A DNA stretch of 64,000 nucleotides, from assembly GCF_002860865.1 (NCBI RefSeq), contig NZ_PKIE01000007.1:24298-88297 (forward strand), given 5' to 3'. The translations under genes and the position numbers were made by a program. Under the pieces are notes generated by a model, which worked only from the letters and a program-made list of their open reading frames with translations, was not told the DNA's origin and did not search any database. Below are positions 1-6,107 of the stretch, piece after piece. Every line of letters starts with the position of its first letter. Positions within the stretch are counted from its first letter, which is position 1. The stretch is from Streptococcus mitis. GTDB taxonomy: Bacteria > Bacillota > Bacilli > Lactobacillales > Streptococcaceae.

Positions 1-82
1 GTGCTTTCTCATGGCTTTTTAAATATCGTTCCACTGCTTCCAAAATCTTAGACTTTAAATCTTCAATCATTTTTTCAAACAT
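1..82 (-). CDS. Phage gene, N-terminal part only (runs off window)
   Basis: An ATG at 82 on the minus strand opens a frame that stays open to the window edge (27 codons, beginning MFEKMIEDLKSK). A GGGGG-type ribosome binding site lies about 8 nt upstream. The visible part is a charged amphipathic helix. It follows the small membrane protein gene at 160-294 in the same direction, so it is probably the next early gene of the prophage. The function cannot be judged from this piece. Confidence 0.5.
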   Translation of the reverse strand, partial: MFEKMIEDLKSKILEAVERYLKSHEKA

Positions 83-159
83 CTTAGTACCCCCATGGCT
101 TAACCGCTGCAAGCTGAATATATCGCCCATAATCAGGGCTTAAATCCTCGCTAGTCGTT

Positions 160-294
160 TCAATCGTCTGTGTACTTTCTCGCTCGATTTGAGCGCTTTT
201 TTTTGCGGTCTCGGTGGTTTAGATAGATTAGTAAACCAATAGCTACCACAATAAAGATAAGCGCCTGTATGTTGGTTAAATCTAACTCATTCAT
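160..294 (-). CDS. Small phage membrane protein, likely frameshifted
   Basis: As read it is 44 residues: a short N-terminus, one hydrophobic transmembrane segment (about residues 10-24) and a basic tail rich in Arg and Lys. Its ATG overlaps the stop of the upstream gene (287-496), so translation is probably coupled. The tail is coded across a run of eight A (197-204). One A fewer would carry the protein into a different frame that stays open to a TAA at 84-86, giving about 69 residues and ending just before the next gene's start. The longer frame looks more protein-like than the 44-aa ending, so this is either an indel mutant, a sequencing slip or a slippery site. Function unknown. Confidence 0.55.
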   Translation of the reverse strand: MNELDLTNIQALIFIVVAIGLLIYLNHRDRKKKRSNRARKYTDD

Positions 295-496
295 GTTTTA
301 TCCCCTTTCTATAGTCATTAGCCTGTTGAGTATGTTCTGAAATGAGTTGGTTCATAGCTTGGATTACTGTATTTAGTAAAGCTGATGATTGTTTACTGTC
401 TTCCATACTAGCCATTTCTAAGACTAGTAGAGTATCAGTTAACTGACAACAAAGCCCCTCATAATCTACTAGAACATCATTTGTATTTACTGTCAT
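287..496 (-). CDS. Hypothetical phage protein, 69 aa
   Basis: A 69-residue, mostly helical and acidic protein without a motif I recognise. The ATG at 496 is preceded by an AGGAAAA ribosome binding site. It ends inside the start of the small membrane protein gene by an 8-nt overlap, the tight packing expected of a phage early operon. Small proteins of this kind are common in streptococcal prophages near the replication genes. Function unknown. Confidence 0.6.
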   Translation of the reverse strand: MTVNTNDVLVDYEGLCCQLTDTLLVLEMASMEDSKQSSALLNTVIQAMNQLISEHTQQANDYRKGIKHE

Positions 497-662
497 ATTG
501 TTTTCCTGTGCCTTTTTTTGCCTGTTTCCTATACACGATTAGTACCACTCCAAACGCTGGGCAGTTGCCCCAAGTTGGCGAACGCTTGTAGCGGTGTTTC
601 GTGAGTAATTACCCATCTTTCAGCTAAACAAGGCCTTAGAATCACCCTGTCAGCGCTTGATT

Positions 663-691
663 TCAAAACCTTTTCTAATTGCTTGCCTGCT
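663..691. repeat. 29-bp direct repeat, copy 1
   Basis: Identical over 29 bp to 4828-4856 in the same orientation, 4165 bp away. The second copy lies just upstream of the integrase gene. Homology stops sharply on both sides. Role unknown; it could be a recombination scar or a protein-binding site. Confidence 0.85.
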
Positions 692-712
692 CTTCGGTTT
701 TTCTTTAGGTAT

Positions 713-741
713 TTGATAGAATAGATATTTTTTGCTATAAT
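713..741 (+). promoter_or_regulatory. Strong sigma-A promoter pointing against the phage early operon
   Basis: TTGATA at 713-718, a 17-bp spacer, then TGCTATAAT, an extended -10 with TATAAT at 736-741. It faces right, opposite to every neighbouring gene. The predicted start of transcription is near 748. Confidence 0.7.
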
Positions 742-747
742 CAAAGC

Positions 748-820
748 ATAGAAAAAATTTCTATATCCTTAATCTTGTCGCTTGCTCGCCTCGTCTAAAA
801 TTTGAGCAAGTGATTTTTTT
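748..820 (+). ncRNA. Candidate small RNA of the prophage (about 70 nt)
   Basis: Begins at the predicted start of the extended -10 promoter at 713-741 and ends at a terminator: arms CTTGCTC (781-787) and GAGCAAG (804-810), followed by a T-rich run at 811-820. A second small inverted repeat (TAGAAA / TTTCTA) lies at its 5' end. There is no ORF. It is antisense to the mRNA just downstream of the gene at 819-1079. It may control the early transcript, as antisense RNAs do in other temperate phages; this role is inference. Confidence 0.5.
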
Positions 821-1079
821 ATTTTCTTTTTGCATGATTACTACCTGACTTTGGTTTATAAAGCAAGTCTTTACTTTCGATAAGATCTAGAATCCAACTG
901 ATTCCCTGTTCTACTGTTTCAAGAAATGCGCCCAGGTCTTCACTGTCCAAGTTCTCGTAGTTCATACAAAGATATTCGGCTAGTTGTCTGTCTTTCTCAA
1001 CTAGCTTTTTAAAATCCTTGGGATACTTAGGAATTTCTAACCCCTTGGCATTTGTAACTGTCTTAAAATCATTTTCCAT
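819..1079 (-). CDS. Hypothetical phage protein, 86 aa
   Basis: 86 residues, charged and helical with a basic C-terminus; no recognisable domain. The ATG at 1079 has a GGAG ribosome binding site. It follows the Rha-like gene by 11 bp, so both are in one leftward operon driven from the promoter at 2185-2213. Its 3' end abuts the candidate antisense RNA at 748-820. Function unknown. Confidence 0.65.
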   Translation of the reverse strand: MENDFKTVTNAKGLEIPKYPKDFKKLVEKDRQLAEYLCMNYENLDSEDLGAFLETVEQGISWILDLIESKDLLYKPKSGSNHAKRK

Positions 1080-1090
1080 TTTCTATACTC

Positions 1091-1693
1091 CTATACTTTA
1101 AAAATTAGTTCTTTAATTTCTGAATACCCCCTATTCAAGCTAATCATAGCTATTGCCATATCTTCCAAACGTTGGTAGTTTGTCAATTCTACACTTGTCA
1201 AGCCATCAATACCGTTCTTACTTTCTCGCTCATTCATGAGTTGCGCTTTATTCTTCCCTGTCGCTCCCTTTAGTAGTAAGTTTGTAAGTGTACTATAGGC
1301 ATGCTTAGGTGCTTTCTCCCATGTTTGAATAGCTTCAGTTAAGCTTTTACGCTTTGGTTTTTCTAGTTCCCGTTGAAGATAGCGTTTAGAAAGTTCATCA
1401 CGCATTTCAAAGAAGGCTTTAACTAGGTTAGTTTTGAAGTTGGCCACTTGCTCAGTATTTTTTAAGAATGTAACTAACAAGGTCGCTTGTTGCTCATTCA
1501 AAATATAATCCTTAGTATTCTGGCCGCTTTCCATAGCTTGGATTTTAAATCCAACCTTTCCGAACCGTTCAAACCTTACTTGATGTTTGCGGATTGTCTT
1601 GGTTATTGTATGATGTTGCAATCCAGTGCATTCTGCTACGATACTGCTCAGTGTATACGGCTCTTTTCTGCCGTCCATGTAAACCAGTTCCAT
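1091..1693 (-). CDS. Rha-like phage regulatory protein
   Basis: 200 residues from the ATG at 1693, chosen because AAAGGAG lies just upstream; an in-frame ATG 63 nt further up lacks a comparable site. The N-terminal half resembles the Rha / phage regulatory family: a winged-helix-like start (ITKTIRKHQ), then F-x-x-x-G-x-V-G-F and a segment with LLVTFLKNT. The C-terminal half is helical and probably phage specific. Rha-type proteins act in early phage gene control. It is second in the leftward early operon behind the Cro-like gene. As the CI-like protein here lacks a self-cleavage domain, an early protein such as this one could act in induction, but that is speculation. Confidence 0.6.
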   Translation of the reverse strand: MELVYMDGRKEPYTLSSIVAECTGLQHHTITKTIRKHQVRFERFGKVGFKIQAMESGQNTKDYILNEQQATLLVTFLKNTEQVANFKTNLVKAFFEMRDELSKRYLQRELEKPKRKSLTEAIQTWEKAPKHAYSTLTNLLLKGATGKNKAQLMNERESKNGIDGLTSVELTNYQRLEDMAIAMISLNRGYSEIKELIFKV

Positions 1694-1859
1694 TGGTTCG
1701 CTCCTTTCTTCTTGTTGCTCGTGCTTGCCACCTAAAACAGTACCAAGGTAAATCATTGAGGTAGGGAAAAATTAGGAGAGAATGAACCCCTACAAACCCT
1801 TGATACTGCCATAGGTAGCAAGCAAAATAATCTAGTAAATAATTAACTAATTCCGTTTA

Positions 1860-1919
1860 TCAATCTCCAGTGGTAAAGCACCACATGAGAAATCTGTAAA
1901 TGTAGAGTAGTATTGCGAT
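1860..1919 (-). pseudogene. Tiny hydrophobic peptide frame with ATC in place of ATG
   Basis: A 19-codon frame (reads IAILLYIYRFLMWCFTTGD) preceded by AAAGGAGCGAACCA, the same ribosome binding sequence as that of the Rha-like gene (shared 16 nt). The codon at the start position is ATC, not ATG. This looks like a small phage membrane peptide gene that lost its start codon by one substitution, or one translated weakly from a rare start. Confidence 0.3.
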
Positions 1920-1933
1920 TGGTTCGCTCCTTT

Positions 1934-2122
1934 CTAATAATCTTCTAAAAGCCACTCTATCACACTTTCGTAAATGCGCTTAGGTGCATCGTAGTTGCCA
2001 GCTTCAATTTTTGCTAGAGTAGGAGGTGTAATTTTTAGTTTCTTGGCTAACTGAACTTTTCCAAGCTGAAGCTCCCCTCGTTTTCGACGAACTTTTTTTG
2101 CATGTTCTATTGTTAATAACAT
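1934..2122 (-). CDS. Cro-like HTH repressor
   Basis: 62 residues with an Xre-type helix-turn-helix over most of its length (QLGKVQLAKKLKITPPTLAKIEAG). I take the ATG at 2122; a TTG two codons upstream is closer to AAAGGAG and is the alternative. It is the first gene of the leftward early operon, opposite the CI-like gene, with the three operators between them. That position and size are those of a Cro protein, which represses the lysogenic promoter and tempers early transcription. Confidence 0.75.
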   Translation of the reverse strand: MLLTIEHAKKVRRKRGELQLGKVQLAKKLKITPPTLAKIEAGNYDAPKRIYESVIEWLLEDY

Positions 2123-2157
2123 TATCAACTCACTCCTTTCTAAAAAATCTTGATTTG

Positions 2158-2237
2158 GACGAAAGTTTTTTCATCACACTTTGAATTATAAACGAATTTA
2201 TTTTCGTTGTCAAGCGATAAATGAAATTTTTTTCGTC
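2158..2237. promoter_or_regulatory. Three phage operators (O1-O3)
   Basis: Three 18-bp imperfect palindromes of the form RAYGAAW-N4-TTTCRTY: 2158-2175, 2191-2208 and 2220-2237. Centre spacings are 33 and 29 bp. The middle one occupies the spacer of the leftward promoter, the left one covers its early transcribed region, and the right one lies just upstream of the CI promoter. They are the probable binding sites of both the CI-like and Cro-like proteins. Confidence 0.75.
2185..2213 (-). promoter_or_regulatory. Leftward early promoter (PR-like)
   Basis: Consensus TTGACA (2213-2208), a 17-bp spacer and consensus TATAAT (2190-2185) on the minus strand. The spacer is almost exactly operator O2, so repressor bound there would block RNA polymerase. 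Confidence 0.8.
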
Positions 2238-2263
2238 TATGATTTTATTTTTTCTCTCTACTA

Positions 2264-2272
2264 TGTTATACT
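2264..2272 (+). promoter_or_regulatory. Promoter of the CI-like repressor (PRM-like)
   Basis: Extended -10 TGTTATACT with no good -35. Operator O3 ends about 7 bp before the -35 position. A weak promoter with an operator immediately upstream is the layout expected for repressor self-activation. Confidence 0.6.
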
Positions 2273-2299
2273 TTAGATAAACGTATAAGAGGATAACTA

Positions 2300-2938
2300 A
2301 TGGAAAAACAAACACCTAAAAATAATCTAAAAAAACTTAGAATAGAAAAAGGATTCTCCCAAAAAGAATTTTACGAAGATATTATAAAAAAAGAACTAGG
2401 TTTGAATATTACTTTACGAACTTATCAAAATTGGGAAAATCCAAATAATGAAATCAAATCAAAACCTGCTCTACTACTTGCAGAATATTTCGGGGTAAAT
2501 GTTGGATATCTTTTAGGGGAAGACGAAAGAAGAACAACCTACCTAACCTCTACTCTAGAGAAATATAGTGATAACATGGAATCCCCAGTAGATTTCGCAG
2601 GATATGGTTTGTTGGCGCTAACTCGTGGTGAAAAAGTAAGGGATACCGTAATAGAAAACCTTAGAGAAATCACAGACTATTATGGACATAGAAGATTTGC
2701 TAAAGAAGAATTTAAAAATTGGAGTCAAGAAAAAAAAGATCTTATGTTAAAAGGAATGCAAGACTATGCTGATTCAAATATCGGAAGATTTCTTGCAGGT
2801 CTAATGACCTTTCCTGATAAGACTAAAATTACTATTATTGATTTTTTAACACTAGACAATAAAGAAAGGGAAGCTGTTAGTACAATAATTTCCTCGTTAG
2901 CTGATAATCCTGTTCTTCATAAAGATTATGACGACTAA
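2300..2938 (+). CDS. CI-like phage repressor
   Basis: 212 residues. The N-terminal 75 residues form an Xre/HTH_3 DNA-binding domain (LKKLRIEKGFSQKEFYED ... TYQNWENP ... LAEYFGVNVGYLLGED). The rest is helical and charged and shows no LexA/CI-type S24 peptidase signature, so RecA-stimulated self-cleavage is not evident. No ImmA-type metalloprotease gene (HExxH) lies beside it. It heads the rightward lysogeny module and is divergent from the Cro-like gene. The ATG at 2300 has AGAGGA upstream. How the lysogen is induced is therefore open. Confidence 0.8.
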   Translation: MEKQTPKNNLKKLRIEKGFSQKEFYEDIIKKELGLNITLRTYQNWENPNNEIKSKPALLLAEYFGVNVGYLLGEDERRTTYLTSTLEKYSDNMESPVDFAGYGLLALTRGEKVRDTVIENLREITDYYGHRRFAKEEFKNWSQEKKDLMLKGMQDYADSNIGRFLAGLMTFPDKTKITIIDFLTLDNKEREAVSTIISSLADNPVLHKDYDD

Positions 2939-2967
2939 TATAAAATCACTAATCACTATATAAGCTC

Positions 2968-3006
2968 CATATCCGCCAATAGCTACTTTATCTCATAGGC
3001 CTATTG
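2968..3006. repeat. Module-boundary repeat, copy A
   Basis: CCATATCCGCCAATAG, then 18 nt, then CTATTG. It matches copy B (3622-3660) in 15 of the first 16 positions and in the two 6-bp arms CAATAG and CTATTG at identical spacing. It sits between the CI-like and lipoprotein genes. Possibly a leader hairpin or a recombination point. Confidence 0.6.
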
Positions 3007-3071
3007 TTAAAAATATGGGATATCGCACTAAATCTTTTATCAGAAAAACATCAGCATATAGGAGGCTACTT

Positions 3072-3611
3072 ATGAAAAAATTACTAAGCACGTCAGCTAT
3101 TTTACTTTCTGCTACCCTTCTAGTAGCTTGCTCTAACAATCAATCAACTACCAAAGATAGCTCGGAGCAACCAAAAACGGAGCAAAAAAATACTACTTCA
3201 ACAAACACAAAAGCCAAAGTAGATAACAGTAAATACGATGATCTAATTTCTGAAATCAAATCAAAATTAGATCCTGAATCAACTGGCGCAATAAGCGTTA
3301 AAATTCAAAATAACGTAATCGATTCAGATTCATCCGAACCGCATGATACAATCATGATTTTGCTAACTGGAACGGCTAAAGATAGCGCAAAAGAGACTAT
3401 GGACGCAATCAATTCAAATTCTGCTACAACTAATCAGCAAAATGCAATTACCGTATTTCGGATGTCTATATCTGAGTTTGCTAAAAAATTACCAGACGAC
3501 AATACTACTCTTTCCCTTGGGTATGAAAAATCTGCTGATCAATACGACTTAATCGCAAAATCTGCAAAACAAAAAGATTTTATCCCTATTGGAGAACTCA
3601 TCGTAAATTAA
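3072..3611 (+). CDS. Prophage-encoded lipoprotein
   Basis: 179 residues from the ATG at 3072, which has AGGAGG upstream; an upstream in-frame ATG gives a poor signal sequence. Residues 1-19 are a lipoprotein signal with lipobox LVAC, so the mature protein would be lipidated at the Cys and face outside. A Ser/Thr/Gln-rich linker follows, then a 120-residue domain I do not recognise. In streptococcal temperate phages a lipoprotein in the lysogeny module between repressor and integrase can block superinfection (Ltp of phage TP-J34); position and type fit, but sequence relation is not shown. It is flanked by the repeats at 2968 and 3609. Confidence 0.75.
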   Translation: MKKLLSTSAILLSATLLVACSNNQSTTKDSSEQPKTEQKNTTSTNTKAKVDNSKYDDLISEIKSKLDPESTGAISVKIQNNVIDSDSSEPHDTIMILLTGTAKDSAKETMDAINSNSATTNQQNAITVFRMSISEFAKKLPDDNTTLSLGYEKSADQYDLIAKSAKQKDFIPIGELIVN

Positions 3612-3660
3612 AAAACTCCCCCATATTCGCCAATAGCGCCCCTATTTCTAAGGTCTATTG
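3609..3660. repeat. Module-boundary repeat, copy B
   Basis: The first 23 bp (3609-3631) are identical to 4719-4741, exactly 1110 bp further on. The part from 3622 also aligns with copy A (2968-3006), including the CAATAG / CTATTG arms. Copies A and B bracket the lipoprotein gene; B and C bracket the MazF-like gene and its RNA. Confidence 0.75.
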
Positions 3661-3800
3661 TGCAAAAACAGAGGAAATTGAAGAATAGAAAGCCATTTTT
3701 ACAGACTAAAGCGCAAAAAAACGGCAAAATTGACAAATAGAGATGACTAATATCTTCTAAACCATCGGCGAAATCGTGGGCATATATAGAGAGAATTAAA

Positions 3801-4565
3801 ATGAACAAAGAAAATCCATATTTTGAACAAACCAAACAAAACTACATAGAAGTTGAAAAACTCTATAAACTTGGTAAAGCAAAGCATACATCTTCTAAAT
3901 ACAGATTTCTTGCACCAGCAGTTAAAAGACAATCTGAACAATTCTTATTTGAAGCCAAGACTCAAAAAAGAAAATATTGGAAATTCAGTCGTGGTTCTCT
4001 GGTATTCGTAGAGTTCGGTGTAAATATAGGTGGAGAATTATCAAATAATCATTGGGCTATTGTCTTAGACAAAGTAGATAGTCCCTATAAAAAAACACTT
4101 ACAGTAATTCCTCTAACATCTAAAAATCAAATAGATACTGTACTCATAGACGAAGTCATTGCAGAATATCCTTCTATTTTGCTTGATGAATATATTGAAA
4201 AATTACACAAAGAATTATTTGCCTACCTAAAATATTTAGATTCCAATAATGCAGTTACTGAAGCTGCCTTATCGGATGTCTACCAAGCTTATACAGAACA
4301 ATTTTCAAACGAAATAATTCAACCTAAGATAATAGACGATGATAACCTTAAACGGACACAATCAGAAATAAATGACGTTATTGAATTAACTCAATACTAC
4401 AAAAAATACATTAAGCGTTCTTATGCCAAGTGTAATAACCTTCAAACAATCAGCAAAGATAGAATTTTAAAGAAAAATAGATTAGATCCAATCGGAAAAA
4501 TGAAAGTATCTGATAACACATTGGACAAAATTAACGAAAAGTTAAAAGAATTATACCTTTTCTAA
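3801..4565 (+). CDS. MazF/PemK-fold toxin-like protein with long extensions
   Basis: 254 residues, about twice a normal MazF. A MazF/PemK-like core is seen at about residues 62-110: RGSLVFVEFG (compare RGDIV in MazF), HWAIVLDK, then LTVIPLTS. A basic helical region precedes it (1-60) and a helical, Lys-rich region follows it (115-254). Proteins with this fold are mostly mRNA-cleaving endoribonucleases. No small antitoxin gene lies before or after it. Instead a structured RNA unit (4605-4692) starts right behind its stop codon. The gene lies between two 23-bp repeats in the prophage lysogeny module, so it looks like cargo, perhaps anti-phage. Start: ATG at 3801 with a weak AGAGAG site. Confidence 0.65.
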   Translation: MNKENPYFEQTKQNYIEVEKLYKLGKAKHTSSKYRFLAPAVKRQSEQFLFEAKTQKRKYWKFSRGSLVFVEFGVNIGGELSNNHWAIVLDKVDSPYKKTLTVIPLTSKNQIDTVLIDEVIAEYPSILLDEYIEKLHKELFAYLKYLDSNNAVTEAALSDVYQAYTEQFSNEIIQPKIIDDDNLKRTQSEINDVIELTQYYKKYIKRSYAKCNNLQTISKDRILKKNRLDPIGKMKVSDNTLDKINEKLKELYLF

Positions 4566-4569
4566 TCTC

Positions 4570-4598
4570 TTGACATTTTTTAATAATTATATTACAAT
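4570..4598 (+). promoter_or_regulatory. Consensus promoter of the RNA behind the MazF-like gene
   Basis: TTGACA at 4570-4575, a 17-bp spacer and TACAAT at 4593-4598. It begins 4 nt after the stop codon of the MazF-like gene, so the RNA can be made independently of it. Predicted transcription start near 4605. Confidence 0.75.
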
Positions 4599-4604
4599 AC
4601 AGCT

Positions 4605-4692
4605 ATTAGGAGTTTAGCTCCATAAAGTTTACATTTGGATTTTAGATCCATAACGTGATAGTAGCCGTATTTGATACGGCTACTTTTCTTTT
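4605..4692 (+). ncRNA. Structured small RNA with two tandem hairpin repeats
   Basis: From the promoter at 4570-4598 to a strong terminator (stem AGTAGCCGTAT / ATACGGCTACT, 4660-4683, then a T-rich run). Two 28-nt tandem units (4605-4632 and 4633-4660) agree at 20 positions. Each forms a 4-bp stem with the same TTTAG loop: GGAG/CTCC at 4609-4621 and GGAT/ATCC at 4637-4649. The last pair differs by a compensatory change (G-C to T-A), which supports a selected RNA stem. There is no ORF. Next to a MazF-fold protein this recalls type III toxin-antitoxin RNAs, although there the RNA normally precedes the toxin. Confidence 0.6.
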
Positions 4693-4718
4693 TATATTCT
4701 AGTAAACATAACTTAAAA

Positions 4719-4741
4719 TAAAAAACTCCCCCATATTCGCC
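4719..4741. repeat. Module-boundary repeat, copy C
   Basis: 23 bp identical to 3609-3631. The second half of the longer A/B repeat (CAATAG ... CTATTG) is missing here. It lies between the small RNA terminator and the integrase gene. Confidence 0.7.
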
Positions 4742-4827
4742 TTGTTTTCTATTCTGGTACAATTTACCGTCCGACTGCTTAAAATCGAAAATAGAGGGGT
4801 TCTCGTAACTCCTCGCATGGTACAAAC

Positions 4828-4856
4828 TCAAAACCTTTTCTAATTGCTTGCCTGCT
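4828..4856. repeat. 29-bp direct repeat, copy 2
   Basis: Identical to 663-691. It ends 21 bp before the integrase ATG, a place where an integrase arm-binding or autoregulatory site could lie; a scar from phage module exchange is the other simple explanation. Confidence 0.85.
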
Positions 4857-4877
4857 GATGGAAAAAGGAGTAAAACC

Positions 4878-6044
4878 ATGAAGATTACACAACACACGAA
4901 AAAAGACGGATCAGCAGTCTACCGCTCCAGTATCTATCTTGGTATCGATTCTGTAACTGGTAAGAAGGTCAAGACTACTATATCAGCACGAACAAAGAAA
5001 GAACTCAAAAACAAGGCCACCCAGGCTAAGGTAGAATTTGAGAAAAACGGCTCTACACGGAAACAACGCTCACATATAACAAGCTATAGGGAACTTGTGG
5101 ACTTATTCTGGCAAACCTACCAGCATACCATAAAGACTAATACGCAGATAAAGATAAAAGGTTGCTTAAATAATTACCTCTTGCCCTCATTTGGTACTTA
5201 CAAACTAGATAAACTTACACCTGTCATTATCCAAACTCAGGTAAATAAGTGGGCGGATGAGTACAATCAGGACGGAACGGGATATAAAGAATACAATCAC
5301 CTTCATGCCTTAAATAAACGTATTCTACAGTATGGGGTTTCCATCCAAGCATTAGACAATAACCCTGCTCGTGATGTTGTCATTCCTAGAAAGATAACCA
5401 GAGATAAACAAGAAATTAAATACTTTCAAGATCAGGAACTTAAAAACTTCCTCTCCTATCTCGATAACCTGGAGAATACCTTTGTCAATTTCTATGATAC
5501 TGTGCTTTATAAAACGCTCCTAGCTACTGGACTGCGCATCCGTGAATGTCTGGCTCTGGAATGGTCTGATATTGACCTGCAGAACGGAACAATCGATATT
5601 AACAAAACACTCAACATTTTAAACCAGGTAAACAGTCCTAAGACAAAATCAAGCTATAGAGTTCTAGATATCGATCATAAAACAGTGCTCATGCTTCGCC
5701 TCTACCGAGCAAGACAAGCAGAAAATGGTAGAAACATTGGCTTAACCTATGAGAAAGTATTCTCTGATAGCTTTGACAACTATGTCAATACTCGAAAGGT
5801 TGATTATCGCCTACATAAGCACTTAAAAAACGCTAACTGTACTGACTTAGGCTTTCATGCTTTCCGACACACTCACGCTAGTATCTTGCTTAATGCTGGC
5901 CTGCCATACAAGGAAATACAGACACGGCTTGGCCATGCAAAAATATCTGTAACTATGGACACTTACAGCCATTTATCAAAAGAGAACCAAAAAAGAGCAA
6001 TCTCATTCTTTGAAACTGCCCTCGAAAAAATAAAAAGTTCTTAA
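4878..6044 (+). CDS. int: Prophage tyrosine integrase
   Basis: 388 residues from the ATG at 4878 (AAAAGGAG 7 nt upstream); a start 30 nt further up is unlikely. Layout: N-terminal arm-binding domain (about 1-60), SAM-like core-binding domain (65-160), catalytic domain (180-385). Catalytic residues are visible: Arg220 in GLRIRE, Lys in the KTKSSYR hairpin, His327-x-x-Arg330 (HAFRH), His353 (LGHAK) and the nucleophile Tyr363 (MDTYSH). It is intact and should be able to integrate and, with an excisionase, excise the phage. It reads toward the chromosome junction, so the attachment site should lie just right of 6044. Confidence 0.93.
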   Translation: MKITQHTKKDGSAVYRSSIYLGIDSVTGKKVKTTISARTKKELKNKATQAKVEFEKNGSTRKQRSHITSYRELVDLFWQTYQHTIKTNTQIKIKGCLNNYLLPSFGTYKLDKLTPVIIQTQVNKWADEYNQDGTGYKEYNHLHALNKRILQYGVSIQALDNNPARDVVIPRKITRDKQEIKYFQDQELKNFLSYLDNLENTFVNFYDTVLYKTLLATGLRIRECLALEWSDIDLQNGTIDINKTLNILNQVNSPKTKSSYRVLDIDHKTVLMLRLYRARQAENGRNIGLTYEKVFSDSFDNYVNTRKVDYRLHKHLKNANCTDLGFHAFRHTHASILLNAGLPYKEIQTRLGHAKISVTMDTYSHLSKENQKRAISFFETALEKIKSS

Positions 6045-6107
6045 AAAAGTCCACAAAATAAAAAAAGCGACACATAAAACCCTTATGTATCAACGATTAT
6101 AGAATGA

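Larger units (their letters stand above)
497..818. other. Intergenic region of prophage early operon
   Basis: No convincing gene. A minus frame (529-744) exists but begins with TTG without a ribosome binding site. The stretch holds one copy of a 29-bp repeat (663-691), a strong plus-strand promoter (713-741) and a short transcription unit ending in a terminator (748-820). Confidence 0.6.

Noticed and set aside
529..744. Minus-strand 71-codon frame
   Set aside because: Starts at TTG without an RBS, runs across the strong opposite promoter and the 29-bp repeat; no protein-like features.
1487..1735. Plus-strand 82-codon frame opposite the Rha-like gene
   Set aside because: Antisense of a well supported gene, no RBS.
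2130..2315. Minus-strand 61-codon frame across the phage switch
   Set aside because: Overlaps operators and both promoters; no RBS.
4592..4897. Minus-strand 101-codon frame before the integrase
   Set aside because: It is antisense to the RNA terminator, repeat C and the integrase start; similarity to the frame at 529-744 is due to the 29-bp repeat only.
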